From Sympetrum striolatum (taxonomy: Eukaryota > Arthropoda > Insecta > Odonata > Libellulidae), in NCBI GenBank assembly GCA_947579665.1, contig OX388350.1:28739393-28803392 (forward strand): 64,000 nt of DNA, in the 5' to 3' direction. The notes under the pieces were generated by a model, which worked only from the letters and a program-made list of their open reading frames with translations, was not told where the DNA came from and did no database searches. Shown piece by piece: positions 12,468 through 26,380 of this stretch. The stretch's first letter is position 1. Every line of letters starts with the position of its first letter. The position numbers and the translations under genes are program-made.

Positions 12468-13829
12468 CACATTCATTATTTTATTAATGTAAATTTTTGC
12501 TTAATAATTTTATATTTTGACGACTTAATCATAATTTTCTTCAAATCAGAGCTGTTCGAAATAGTTCTTTCTTACTGATTAGTTTCGCTTGATGCAGACT
12601 TTAGTTATCTATATTTTTTTCCAAGAGGACTAATTATTGTTTAATTTACATATTTTGTTGTATAAGTTTACTTGATTAATGTATTTGCTTTTTAATTCCT
12701 ACTCAAAATTCAATGGTCCCTAAAGTCTATAATTTAAATAAGGACTTACGTCAATCTGATTAAACCAAGCGATTCTATTGCGTAGAATCTTCGAAGGATA
12801 TAATTATATAATATCTTAACTAGAGTCACGAACATTAATATTTGTATTCTTAAATGTTGGATGTGAGAATACATCTCTTTACTACTATAATACATTTTAC
12901 GGAACATTTTGAACCCCTGTTCTCTTGGACGGAGTTATTACCGAAAAATCTGCACCGGAAACGTATATTGACCTCCTAAAAAGAAAGTTCGAAATCAGAT
13001 TAATGGAGTGAGTGAATGAACCAATTCTTGGATTGTTTTCCTTTGTTGTCATTATTTTCCATCTCACGTTTTCGGTTAGGCGTAAGTGCCTTTCAGTGCC
13101 ATAGGCGCAATTCTTATACTCAACGAGGACATGGATGTATGTTAGTAGGCGTTGTTTTACCTGCGCGTTAACTGGCCTGCATGCCTCTTTCAAGGTGCCG
13201 ACAGTTAATGCATAAACTGCTTGGTAATTTCACTTTCCTTTAAATTCCGTTAATTTCGTTTAAGTATCTCTATAATGAGACTCTTAAAGTTTATCATCAT
13301 AATCTTTGTACTCGAAATGTATCCATCGTTATAACTAGGATGGTACAAATTCTCGCATTCATGCATCTGTATTGTACGAAATTGGACCTAGAAAGTTCAT
13401 TTAAGCCATGATGTATACAGAGATGAGAGAAAGGATATAATAGTTGCATAAGTAAACGTAACTCCGCATTGTCGCCACTGTCACCTGCCATGTGGTTTTT
13501 CTAACGTGTCAGCCATATTGTTTGATTGATGGTTCCTCAAATTTATTCATAAGGTATATGCTGTTCTACTGGTAACTTAATAAACTTATCGAGAAAAAGC
13601 AGAGCCAGTGCTTTACAACAGAATCAGTTACTTATCCCTCTGTTTATGGAAAGAAGATACTTTTAGTCTCGATATCGCCCGAATAAAGACGATTTATTAT
13701 TTTTAGCATCTCTAGGTGGGAGTTGGTTTTCCTCTATACACTCCCATTGTTTTTTTATCGATAAACATTCGCTACTACAATTTCTTGCACGTTTTGACTC
13801 GGATACTAAGTTCTGCTTGGAGGACATGA

Positions 13830-13902
13830 AAAACGAGACTCGAACCCGGACCTACCGATTGCCGGTCAGTTGCTCTTACAATTAAGCTATCTAGCCAGAA
13901 CT
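13830..13902 (-). repeat. tRNA-derived SINE head / tRNA pseudogene
   Basis: The minus strand reads as a degenerate tRNA: an A-box-like D arm (AGCTTAATTGTAAGAGC), an anticodon-arm-like hairpin (ACCG-GCAAT-CGGT) and a perfect B box (GGTTCGAGTCT). The 3' acceptor strand does not pair with the 5' end, so it is not a functional tRNA. This arrangement is typical of the 5' head of tRNA-derived SINEs; the SINE body to the left is not recognisable. Confidence 0.65.
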
Positions 13903-15540
13903 AGACGTGTTATTCTTCCTTGGGAATTTTCCTGGGTGCACGACCTTATCGTGCAAAGTCACCTATCACCTTTCCTTTAAGCTCTGCAAATATACAACAG
14001 ACTTATGAATCCTCAAAACTATGGATGAACCATCATGATATAACCTCCTGCTTATTAGGCCGGTAATAAAAAACAGGAGGAATAAACTTTCCCTCCCATT
14101 CCTTGTATCTCCGAAGAGCCGTTTTTGAAGGATTCGACGCAGTCTCGCGAAGTCACGGATGAGGTCACTCAAGGATACCGAAATGGGTCGCGGGAGGCCA
14201 GGCGAAGTACGAAGGGCTTCTGGAAGTGTTCTCAAGAAGTGGGTGACGCATTCGTTCCTTTCGCATGGAATCGAACAAGAATCGCTTTAAATAGAGTCGA
14301 TACGAAAACTGGATATACGTTGACGCTTCCAAGAAAAATGTTGGTTTTTAGAGTAACCGGTTCTGCGGTGACTAAATCCACGTGATAGCCGTCGAAGTTT
14401 TTCTTATTCGGTTCGACCGCGTTCTAATTAATTTGAAAATGGAATGGAAATGTTGGTATAAATATATAATATAGGCACTGTGTTGTTGAATAGCTGAGGC
14501 GAAATTTCCCATTTGTATTTCGCATTATTCTTTCTTCAAGGTGATATTATCAAAGGAAATGAACTGTCTACTTTCCTTAAATTTTAATTGAAATGCAACG
14601 CAACCAACGCAATTTTCATTGCAACGGTCTGACAGTTTGATATATAAACGTCATCGTTTGTTTCTGTTATTCATCGATAGTTCTTCAACGATTTATTTGA
14701 ATTAATTGATTTTGAATGTGATTGATTATTGATTTCCTGTCTCCAACCCGTAAGATATTTTTTTACATGTAAAAAGGTGCTATCTCAGAATTTCTTTACC
14801 TGTTAACGGTGGGGGTGGCTCGTGGGAAATTGTTTTTGGCACGCTGAGCTCTGACGGCGACATCTTTGTTTTGAGTTCTTCAGTCAAAACAGTTTAGCTC
14901 CAAAGTAAACAAGAATTGCGTTAATGAGTAGCGGTTTTCTTCAATAACAAAATGTAAGGTCACAAGACGTAAGAAAATATAATAGAATTGCATTTCATCT
15001 TGTGGTTTGGTACCCCATTGGCTCGTATTTAATTTAGTCGTATGTGATCTAATATGGAACTGTGCCGTCAAAGTTTCCCATCCTTTGGTTACGATATCAA
15101 ATGAATAGCCCAACATTATTAAAGGAGATTATTTAGATGATAAATATCCTCATCTATGATGAATAATTGTCCTTTTCCGAGACCGAGGATTTATTGTTTA
15201 GTTGGATGTTAGTGAAATCGGTCCATGGGGTCCATCGTTTGATTCAAGCGTCTTGTCAGTTAATTCCGTTTGGTGACTTCTAATTAATTGGAGCCACTCA
15301 TTAATTAGTATCGATAATTTCGCAGAGTCACGTTGATTTTTCCCACTCACTTTTCCATTTTCTGCCATTCGGTCTCATGACCTCATTGATTAAATCAGCA
15401 GCTTAGAGAGTTGGATCTCAGAATTTCTCCGAAGCATGGCGTCCCTATTAATCACATGCTAATTGCTTCGATCCTTTGTGTAACTTCTCGTCGCTCCGTC
15501 TTGTTTTATACAGCCTTAGTATTCCCACTTTTTTCATGAG

Positions 15541-15548
15541 GTCACGTG
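15541..15548. promoter_or_regulatory. CLEAR-like E-box GTCACGTG
   Basis: GTCACGTGAG in the context GGTCACGTGAGACC matches nine of ten bases of the CLEAR consensus GTCACGTGAC, which TFEB/MITF factors bind at lysosomal genes. Proximity to a lysosomal gene (about 17 kb upstream of its first identified exon) is the only support for function. Confidence 0.25.
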
Positions 15549-16459
15549 AGACCTTCCACAAAGCATCACTGTCCCCTCTCCCATCGTATGTTTCACCTGT
15601 TTTTACATGTTCATTTGTCAATTGCTGAATGACGGTGTTGAAAGCTGCGAGTCGTATTGGAGATTTTAATGGAGTTTTATGAAGAGCGACAAGGTTGATA
15701 AGTAAATTTCCGTTTCCTAATTTTCCCTCTCAGAAGGTTTTGTTGCGGCGACCTCGTACGTAAGAAATACATATTTATGAGCATACGCCATTCCGCCCTC
15801 CACGGGTTTGCTAGGTGAGGTGGAAGGCACTCATTTCTTGAGGTAATTTTCTATAAATGAGTAAGATTGCTTCCGATTCGATGTTACGTACAAATAATAG
15901 TAATAATAATGTTTCTGCTTGTGTTAGATTGGGTTTAATACGTAAATGCTAGAGGAAAATGCTGAGCTGGAAAATAATTTGCGTTTTTAAAAACCTATGG
16001 TTTCACCTAGAAAAAATATATCACAGCAGAAAAATACCCGCAAGAAAAAGGGTTAAAAACCATCATACAGATATTTAAGTAAATTCTCAATGAGAAAGCA
16101 GGTTAATACAGACCTGAAAGAAAAATGAAGCAATGCAGGTAAATTTTCTCATAGATAAATCAACACAATAGTATATATGAAAATAATGCAAAACATATAA
16201 ATAGGCCTCAAGATATATAAATGTAAAATAGCTATCAAATTTGTCATGTGAAAATAAAATAATGGACATTAAAGGCAGCATTAAAGTAATAAAAATTAAA
16301 TAATTCGATTACAATATAGGTAAATGTAAAAATAGCTATAAAATATAAACTAAGAATAAATAATGGTCGGGAAATGAAAAATAACTACTTTTTAGAGAAG
16401 AACTGGTGTTATTTATTCAGAATTGACTTCGCAAAACACTACAGATACCACGCAAAACA

Positions 16460-16492
16460 CGACATGTTTCAACGCGTAAGCGTCATTTTCAA
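16460..16492 (-). other. Stem-loop motif TTGAAAATG-stem-GAAACATGTCG
   Basis: On the minus strand the order is TTGAAAA, a six-base stem strand TGACGC, a four-base loop, the pairing strand GCGTTG running into AAAC, then ATGTCG. A second locus (27692-27722) has the same layout with different stem bases. The layout loosely recalls a hammerhead core (CUGANGA, stem, GAAAC) but core bases differ. It is probably a piece of a widespread dispersed repeat. Confidence 0.45.
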
Positions 16493-18403
16493 GTGAAGAA
16501 GGAAGAGCCATCCATTTTTATCCATAGCCATACCATTCATTTTAAAATAATGGTCTTTAAGATAGCATTAGTAACCACATTTGTCCATTATAACTCTTAA
16601 AATTACTTTTGTTCTTGATAGTATATAATGGGTTTAATTGCGGTAAGATGTAAGTTATGTCTTTCTCGCCCTGAGTAGTTTATTTTTTATTATTTTTGTT
16701 AAGAATTTAATTTAAAACTTCGAAAGTATTAAGAGTTACGATGATACGTGATGAATACATTTCAGTACAGTGCATAAATGCAGCACTGTACTACACATCT
16801 TCTATTAATAATGAGAGCATGAACATCAAAAATTATATATATGAAGGAATGCTCTTCTATCAATATATTCAGATTTTTTCTCCTCTTTTTAATGCTGCAT
16901 GTTATTCATTTTTTCTTATTTTTTTACCTTATCTTTCGGTTGGATTTATTAGCACATATGCTTAAGCACAGGATGTGAGTCTCATTTAGGACAGTTTTAG
17001 CGGAAAGGAGATGTTTCGAAGGTAATTTTGGATTCGGCTCCTCAAATGCCATGGCCGCACTTCATTCAGAAAACCGTCTGCGTTGAGACGTGTTATGCCG
17101 GTGTCCGTCAAGGAATTGCGTGGGAGACCGCGTGTACTCGAGTGCTATATCGGTAGCAATTAAAATTATTTGGGATTTAACGCATTAGTAACAGCCGTGT
17201 GAGGAGTAGCTCGAGGCTGGCTTCGACGGAATTTTTTTGCGAGGCGCTTTCTCCGCTAATTGATTTTTCGTACGTTTGCCAAATTCCTCTTACGATTAAC
17301 ACTTTGTAGCGAAGGAATAGATCAAGGCAAAGTTAGGCGTGAATCACTTCTCTTTTGGTTGAGATTCCCCGCGTTGCTTATTATAGTTATATTACTGTGT
17401 GTCCACAAAGTTTCTTTACGATTTCAAGATTTAATTTGGAAAGAGAAATGATTGGATGATAATGTGGAAATTATTTCAAGATGAAATGTAAACTTGTAAA
17501 CTTTTTTGGACTTTGACAACATATTGATAAGACTGATTACATAGGACGAATTGAATTTTCTTTTTGGCGATTATTGAAATTGTAAAGAGAATCTCTGGAA
17601 ACTCTGTAGTATATATCTAGTAATACTTGCTTAAGGTAGTTACAAGAGGAAAGTTAGTTCTTTCCGAATATTAATGATTGTATTTTTTTGATACATGAGC
17701 TATGATCTGCGGCCAAAAATATCAAATAACTAACGACGAAGACTTTTTCGGTGATAAGAAGTTTCTTCCCCAGTATTAAGCAAATTATCATTATATGTTT
17801 GGAAATATCTTAGTGCTTTTGATTGGATTTTTTTTTTCGTTGTGTTCCCATTTTTATGTTCTTGGAAATGGTTTATAGGATGAAATATGAAATGGTATAT
17901 TCAGATCATTCCCTGTTTTTTTATGAAAACAAAGAAACGGTTTTAATGAATGAGTAATATGCGTGTAATTCTGCTTGTTTATTTTCCGGTGTCTTCTGTC
18001 GAATTAAAACCTGTTCAGTTCTATATAATTCTCACAAACTGGGTTGTCATTAACAACGAGACCCCCTTGTGAAGTTTATTCGGTCCCTCCTGCGTCCTGC
18101 CGCCTCCCACACCATTCGAAATTATCCACTGTAGCCTTTAACGTAACAAGGTTGCATTGAACGGGTAATCAATTCATAAAATACTAAGTCAGGGTTATTT
18201 TCACTTATTTTGGTTTTATTTACCGTCCTCTAAATATTGCCACCAAGTGAAGCCCACGGATTTGGGCGATTTCTTTTGGGAATTCGCGTGTGGCATTGAA
18301 GAAAGGTAACGTCATTAGTTAAAGTAATTAATTAAGAAAATAAACTAAATTAGCACACAGGTGTACACCTTTGAAACGCCGAAAGGAGGAGGTATTCGAG
18401 TGT

Positions 18404-18478
18404 GACTAGTTCTGGACTCTAACCCGGATCTTCCTCCATCTAAGCAGACCTAGATTCTGCCATATATGCCAAGCTCGT
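18404..18478 (-). repeat. Diverged tRNA-derived fragment
   Basis: On the minus strand an A-box-like TGGCATATATGG is followed about 45 bases later by GGGTTAGAGTCC, one mismatch from the tRNA B box. Spacing and order fit a tRNA-derived SINE head, more decayed than the copy near 13.85 kb. No flanking duplication was found. Confidence 0.4.
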
Positions 18479-18810
18479 ATTATGTCCATTATATATGTAT
18501 TATATAAGTCTTCTTCCCTCAAATTCCTTCTCCCTTCCTCCCTTATGCCATTCTCTTCTTATAAACAAGCATACATGAATTAGTTACGAGTATAGCCGTC
18601 GTACGCTGGGAAAGTTCGTGTGTTTTGTTATAGCTGTGGAAAATGGTACAGGTAGATTTTATCTCGATTAATCTTTGTTGAATTTGACGAAATGGAACGT
18701 TTATTCATTGCGGAAATGGTAAAGGGCATGGGTTTCGCTGAATGAAGACCCTTCTCTAATTCATAAGAAGCGCCTTCCGCCGTTTTTCCTCTGCGACCCT
18801 CGTCGGAAAG

Positions 18811-18818
18811 GTCACGTG
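18811..18818. promoter_or_regulatory. CLEAR-like E-box GTCACGTG
   Basis: This is the third GTCACGTG in the left half of the window, in a GC-rich patch (18770-19140). It is an E-box core with the flanking GT typical of MITF/TFE sites. Function is inferred only from motif identity. Confidence 0.25.
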
Positions 18819-21800
18819 TGCTTCGTATCTGTGCGCGTTGTCGCTCTGGTACTTTTTTACTCTTTAAAACGGAGTCTGCGAGCGTAGGCCAAAGGGAGAA
18901 AGGATGGGGAAGCCGCATAATAAAGTGGCTTTAATCTTGGCTTCAGGGCGTATTTTTTCCTCCTTTTCTCAGTAATGGGATGGAAAGGTGACTTCTTCCG
19001 CACACTCCCGTCGCACTTCCAAGGAAGCATTTCGGGATTCGGCGTAGTTTCTTCAAAAATATCTCCAAGTACTTCTATGGTAGCCCGGTCACATTTTATT
19101 TTCTTTTGATACCGAGTTAAAAAGTGCTCTATGCGACCCAAGGAGTATTTTGGAAGGAGTTTTAGGTGGCGGCTGATGAATTTGAAAAGTCTCTCGCCTT
19201 TCGGAGGAATATTCTTCTGTGAGTCAGAGGAAATGGGATTTGTAGTAAATTCCGCGAGTCTGAGTGAAGATTTTCGGAAGAATTTTTACCTTCTACCTCT
19301 GCCATTGAAACCCCACCGTAAAAGTTATATGACATGGGTGGGGGAGTGTTTTCTATCAGAAGGTCAAATTTTGCATTAGGTGTCAACCGTCAGGCCTTTC
19401 TCATGTGTTGCTTATAATCAATCAATTAAACATCAAATCTTTATATGTTAAAACTACTTGTTTGCCCTACAAAATAAAATTTTTCTCTTTATTTTTCATT
19501 ATGAATCATTCGCAAGGTTGGAAGTCAAAATGATTTAATTAATCTTGTTTTAGAAAGTGACTGAATGGGCCTGAAGGGCAGATCGCCCGCCTCTTTTCTA
19601 TGAGGTGATGAAGATTTTGCTTATCGAATCAAACATAAATAAACGATGAATCAATTCTAGCAATTCTCGTATACCGGTACATTTATGCTAAGGACAAAGG
19701 TACAAATACGCCCTTTTTAACAGAAAGGCCGCATTCGAGTGACATGTTGCATTTAAGTATTAATGTAACTCAGATATTGTTCGTAAGAAGAAAAATTAAT
19801 TCGCTGGGTACACCGAAGAATGTTTTACATTCTTCTAGATTGACTTAAATGAGACTTAGAAATGTAATTACTCAACTGAAGACCCGAGAAAGATTTCTAC
19901 GTAAATAAATCTTGCACACTATTTAGTGAAGTGAAGAAAACACCGCAAGTTCCCTATCCCTTGGATGGAAGCGTTCTCAGGCCACCAAAGAAAATATTGT
20001 TTTCTTACAAATCACCATCCTCTCTAAATGTTAAACCACTGAGAGCAGCTATGCTAATTTGCTCTTAACAAAGCCAAGTCGGGATGTATCACAGGTGTTG
20101 CCTCACTGCTGCAGGCAACACTTCTTACCTAAGCATTCTCCGCTTGTAACGAGTCGAATTTCTTTTCGAGGAGAAAAATTTGGGTCTCGTTTGAAACCGC
20201 AGAGATGTCGTAAGTCATTCATTGCGAGTCTCCTTGACCATAACCTCGGGTTTCTTCATCGCATTGTCATAGCTTATTTACTTCTAGCCCATTTTCTGCG
20301 CAGTTTTTGCTCTAGTGTTCTCATTTTCCTTAACCATACATCATTCCATAGGTAATCCAGCGCAAGGTGTTTTTCTAAGCTCTTATAACCTCTTGCATGA
20401 GTCGTATTCGTTTTGCAAATCCGCAATAGTTTTTGTATGAATGCAGTTGAGATATCTATTGAATGATTGTTGGCATAGGTGTATTAAAGGTAGGCAGATG
20501 GCACATCTCTCCTACTTTAAAAAGTCAAAAAGGCAGCATTAAATCTTCTACTGACAGGTTTATTTGATGGAACTACTATCAAGTTTACGATGTCAGCAAA
20601 TGCAATTAGTTCTTACGATTACCTAAGAATTAACTAGTGCTTTGTTTAAAGCAGTCCATTTATACTGAAGCTATCCGTCAATGAGATTTATTTGGTCGAA
20701 ATAAGGATATTTGTTCGGATGTCGAGTACGCGAATAGAAATATTTTACTGATTTTCATCAGTAATTAATAAGAAAAAATAAATGAAAATTGGTTGAGAAA
20801 TTCTATCAAAAAGCGAGTTATTCTCTTTACCTTGGGCAAGCACGGGTATGTGTTGCCGGTCGCGTATACTTACGATAGAATATAAATTTTTAAATAATTA
20901 TTACAGCGAAACTAAGTCCCATTTAGCAGAACAGCGTTCTTTTTTTTCACATTCAATCTCCTCTGCCATAAAAATATTTTGTTCGAATAAACGGAGCCAC
21001 GCTGTTGGTCTCTCCTTGTAACCTTAGAGAGATAAGCTATCTACTGTAATTCAGCACTAATGAACATGATGAAATTATTCTGTGAACATTTTCCTGAATT
21101 TAGGTGTACGAAAAATTAATTTAACTTTCGTGTAGGTCTTTCTTTGTTATTCAAGTTATGTATCATCAAATTTTGATTTTTCGTGCTTCCTTCAAGATGA
21201 CTTTGAATATGCTTCTGTTAATAATTATAATGGTTTAGGTGAGATTTTTCACTTTGAAACGCGAGTCAAAGTTAATCGAAGTGCTGCATATTTGCTTCCA
21301 AAGATATTTTAGCATTTACGATGTATTGAAAATTTGAAAAAGTATTTGCCGAATTATTCGTTGATGGTAGAGGAAATATTATGCGATTCCCTTTGTTTAT
21401 ATCTGTTGGCTTACGTTAGTTTCTGAAAGCGAAGGAGAAATTTCTATGGAGAACCGCTCCCAAATTCGTCCTTCCGAGGTCGCGTAACTGTCCATTGGTA
21501 TTCAAAGCCAGTCTTTTAGCACCTAGGAGGAATGCCTAAAAATTATCGGTAAATACGGGGATTTGTTGTGTCGCAAGAATCGAAGACGTAAAAGTTACGC
21601 TTTGATGATTGTTTGCAGATGATTACGACGTCCATTGCCTCATTAGAACAGCGGCACACTTACGAATTTAGCTAATGGGCGTTGTCGAATATTTCGGAGT
21701 TCTTTATCGAAAGAAGTTGAGGGCCCTCTTTCGACGTATCGACGATGATGGAGGAAAAATGTCATAAGATTATTTGGGTGTGATATACGGTTATGAAGTA

Positions 21801-24800
21801 TCCAAATAAGTGTGACTGGAATCCGTGTCATGACAGGGTAGATCTAATGGCGGACATACGAAACGTCGGCTCAGCAAAGGAATTTCATGTCTGATTACTG
21901 GTATGAGCTGTCAAAGAGTGCGAATCGAAGGTTGATACGTGGTTTATCGGTTGCGAAAATGAATTCTGGGCCATAGTCTTAAATCGCTAAATAAGACGTC
22001 ACGTCTACGATTCTTCGACTAGTGTGAGCAACTCTTTGCTTATACTATTCATTATTAGTGATTACGATTGTTTGACGGGGTTGATATTTCTGAAGAGTTC
22101 AATCCAAATATGAATATTTCATTTTGTGGGTATTTTTTCTTCTGTTTTATGTAGTCACGAGTATGAGATCGTAGAGAAAGATTTCTTTTCCTATTTCCAC
22201 GTTTTTTTGCGTATATTTCTTTTGAGATATCCCTGCCATTCTCTGAATTCGTTTTTTTTAGAATTGATATTTATATTTCAAGTACGAGTTTTAAGTTTCT
22301 AACATGATAGTTATACTTTATAGATTTCCAGCATGGATATCAATATTGAAAATATAAAAAAAGCCCTTGCCTAATTCATTACTAATGGTGGTATTACCTT
22401 CGACAGAAAGGGCATTTATGACTTGAGACATCCCAAATATTCTGCGAGGAACTAGAATTCCTTTTAATCGGAATTCCTGAGGTAGTCGATTAAATTTTAC
22501 TCCAACGAATACTCGGAGATTTCAACAAGTATGCTCATGTAATCTCTTTCGAATATCATTACATTATGTAATGACTTTTAAATTGTTCTATCACATTATA
22601 GAAACCATGCATTAAAGGAGTTAGGAATTGCTTTAAACACTTCTACCGCGTATCTTTTCTTGATAAACTTTACTTCTCAAACTATACAGCTGAATTTGAC
22701 TTTATTCTTACTTTTTTCCTTCTAAATAATTTTAATTCCCTCCCTACTTTGGGCAAGTGGCGGGTAGTTACCCCCCTTCAGGATTCTAGTATCATTTTAT
22801 TATAGTATCATCAAAATTTGCATTTTAGTAATAAGATTTATTAATTGTTAAATAATTGTGGTTGTTGGTGTGGAAGTTTAGTGATGTGTGCTGCATTGTT
22901 GAACATGATTGGAGTAGGGGATCTCTATCAATGGGCTAGATATGTTCTGATGTTATTGTTTTGCATATGAAGTTTCCGCTGGACAGCATTCCACTTGTGA
23001 CGTGATAATTGCAAAAATGACAGCAATAAATGGAATAACCTCGATTTTGCGAAACTTGTGTTTATAGATGCATTTTCTGTAAAAGCGTTCGTTTTAAAGA
23101 TTCCCTTCAGCCGACAGAATAGAAATGGGATGTATCTTTTTAAAACTTCTGTGCGTAATCGGATGTGTGCAGGAAGATGCTGCAGACGGAGTGCGTGGGG
23201 AAGATAACCCAACCTCCGATGGGAAGACGCAACGTCGGCGGAAATAGGACGTGTCTAAAACGCGAAATCACAGTCTCTTCCGATTTCGAAATCCGTCTAG
23301 ATTCGTTGATGCTTTCGTGGAAACCCGATAGAGTTCGCCTCGTTCGCAAAGTTGAATTAGCAACTAAAGGCCCGCGATTCGGCCACCATTGCGGCAATAG
23401 GCGCGAGGTGCCAAAAGGCTCTTGGCGATCCGCTTCGGATGTTGGAAAAATTGGCCCAAATTGGTGAAAATAACGTCCTTCCCAGAGGATTGGTCGGAAG
23501 GCTGTTTTGTGTTTGAAGAATTTCTTTTGATGTTCATGAAATGCGCAAATTTTTCAGTTCACGTCTGTAAAAAATCTTGTACCTTACTTATGGTGGCCCT
23601 AGATATCTAAATTTCTTTCTGACAGTTCTGCTTTCAAATCATGTCATCGTTTAAGTACGTACCTTTCTTTTCCCCAAAGCTTTCACGACTAAATTACAGA
23701 TGGCCCGGCTTTATGATAAGTTGACGTATCATTGAAAAGGTACATTATTACTGTAATACTGTATTTGCGGTTGGCTACCTTAACTATTTATAATTATATT
23801 TTCATCCTAAAACTATATATTGAATTATACGAACAGCCAAATACCTAGACACCAACTCTACAAATTTCACTATGGGAAAGAGAAATTAACTTCTAAAAAT
23901 TGACACATTGTTTTAAGTATTCAAATCCGAGAATATAAAACAGTTTCCAAAATATTTCGAGAAACTTATTCTGCTGTGATTTGTTCTACGGATAGAAAAA
24001 AGTCTTGTTTTCAATTTCTTGGATTATTGTCAGCCGAATCGATGGAAAGATGAAAGTTAGCAAGTAGTTTTGCTATTAGAAACCTCATTATTAATCAAGA
24101 CTAGTCATCTTTACGATTTGTGACTCATTCCTTATCTAGGATATATATTTTAGAAAACGAATACGTCGGGATATGTCTGATACATGGTGTTAAATGCTGC
24201 TTCAAACTGTTTAATCTCGAACTACGTATTTCATAGTTAGATTTTATAATCTTTAAATTAAAATCGAATTCCACAAATTTTCTGTTCCTATAAAATATTT
24301 GCGTTGATGCGTAAATGTATCCCATTAAAGAAACCTGCCCGGTAATAGTTAAAGTTACCAAACTGCTTGGTTTAGATTTGTATCTATTTGTATGAATTTC
24401 CTATATTTGATGAAATAAAATATGAATGGTGTAACTCTGTGAAAGCAACTTTTGCTTAAACAGTTTGAACCAAAAGATGCATTATTTGATGGTGAGAGAT
24501 GCAGTGGTAATTGCTTGAATGTTGCATTAACGGAAATATTTTCGGTTTTGCTATCTATTTCTATTTTATTGTAATACTGTCCCTGCCTCTAGCTGTCGAT
24601 CATTTAATTTTTAAAGCGATTATGGAACCAATTTAGCACCCGCAAGGGAATCCTTTCAATCCAGTCTCTTTAGTGCCTCAGTATGTCTGTGTTAGCATTG
24701 AAAAAGGCAAGGTTATCCCTCTAGAGATAATTTTGAGACATGCAAGCAGGGCATTCAGAGATAAGTTTTCAATAGCGGATGGACGTAAGGTCATTCTGAC

Positions 24801-26380
24801 ATCGCTGTTAATCTATCTAAGTCTTTCTCATCACCATGGTTTTTAATGGGCATTCTCATGATACCGTGTTTGTGTTAGGTAACGCTAAATCCCGACACAG
24901 TTGACGGAGATAAGGTGACTCTTGGGCACTCTGCCAGTTCTTACTCGTTCCGTGTCATTTTAAAAAGAATCAGCTATTTATGTTTTGCTGTCTTCTTCCC
25001 CTAAATAAAATTATAAAAATCCTTTGAATATTTAACTAACCGTAGTACACGTGGTGCTCTCTCTGGGTCGTTACACAACTCTTTCTACTTTGCTTCGTTC
25101 GAGAAATTCCGGAAACGCTTTCTCCCATGGTGTCGTTTCGAGATTTTCACCCTTTTTCGACCGTGCCCATCGATAAATAGAATCTTTTGCGGAACTTATA
25201 CCCGTAATGATAACTTCCTCAAGCTCGATTTCCAACACAGAATAGATTGATTTCACCAAGGTGCCTCGATTGCTTAGGATAATTTTTAGAATTGAAAATT
25301 TCGCGGTTTTTTTTTCTTGTTGTTTTTTTTTCTTTTTGTTTTTTTTTTGTGTCAAATAGATGTCTGTAGTAACGTAATGCAACGAAGTATGTGTTTTTGT
25401 TTGGTTACATGAATAAATTAAGCTCTATTGTTACCTGTTTTAGAATTATTTTAATAATTCATCCAATTCAACTTAGAATCGCGAGATAAGATAGCAGTAG
25501 TTCTTTTAAACAAAAGAAAAGAGCTGCGGGTGAAGTTAATTGTTTCATAATTTCATACAACTGCTGAAATAGTTTAGAAACGTCTCCAGGTAAACGTACT
25601 TCGCAAAATTGCACAAATATTTAACTAATATATATTTTACGAAATTTAGATGCTATGTGGAACCTCAATGATCATTAATATGTACCGTTTTAGGAACATT
25701 CATACAAAATTAGTTATTTGCTAGGCATCTATGTAATGTTTGCTAGAATTTGGAAGATAATGGGAAAGAAACCGCAACAGACACCCGAATAGTCTGTCTC
25801 GTGATCCAAGGCAATGAAATGATTCTCTGGGAAATCGATATCTCCGATGGCCTTAATCAATACAGTTCTTGTTGAGGAAGCGAAATCTGTAACCGACTGA
25901 TTGGAAGATAGAAATAATGGAAAATTTCAGAATTTTCCGAGCTGAGGTTGGTCTGTTTACTCACAGGCTATGAGGAAGCGAAAGGTCAGGAATGTTGTAT
26001 TGTCGGCTTGCGGTTTTTCTTTGAGCTCTCTCTCACGACTGGGAAACAAGATTATGGTTGTAATTCGTATTACATATATTTAAGTTGCTAATTACAAAAA
26101 TAAAATATTATAGACTTACAATTAGACAAAGTGAGATAAATATTGTATTTCAGGAATGATTGATTTGAGAATTTAAACAGACGGGTCTGTTGTTTATTCA
26201 AGTATGTTAACGTTTTCTGCGACGTGTCATAAATAACACTTTTCATGGGTAATTTTCCTATAGTTTTTTGAAAATATTTCTCTAATTTTCGTATTTGTAA
26301 AATATCAACTAGTACTACGAAAGTTTGCATATAATTATATAGTTGAGTTTATTTTTGGAAAATATTGTGGGATTGTACAT

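Larger units (their letters stand above)
7075..13829. other. Gene-free stretch, CpG-normal
   Basis: No coding exon or RNA gene could be supported here. Short open frames (for example 7357-7638 and 8766-9137) have no recognisable motif and no splice-compatible neighbours. GC-richer patches lie around 7560-7880, 10430-10700 and 12110-12320. A 28-bp palindrome at 12440-12467 and a TGACG/E-box cluster at 10552-10632 are listed separately. The remainder is plain AT-rich sequence. Confidence 0.5.
13903..26376. other. Gene-free stretch with scattered repeats
   Basis: No exon could be supported. GC-richer patches occur near 14100-14400, 18770-19140 and 23160-23470, where overlapping open frames on both strands reflect composition. 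Two GTCACGTG octamers (15541 and 18811), a stem-loop motif on the minus strand (16460-16492) and a tRNA-like fragment (18404-18478) are listed separately. A T-rich low-complexity run lies at about 25304-25350. CpG frequency stays near expectation throughout. Confidence 0.5.

Noticed and set aside
13830..13902. Functional tRNA gene on the minus strand
   Set aside because: A and B boxes are present, but the acceptor stem does not pair, so it is listed as tRNA-derived repeat instead.
25304..25350. T-rich run as a possible retroposon poly(A) tail on the minus strand
   Set aside because: It is interrupted by C and G, and no element body or target duplication was found next to it.
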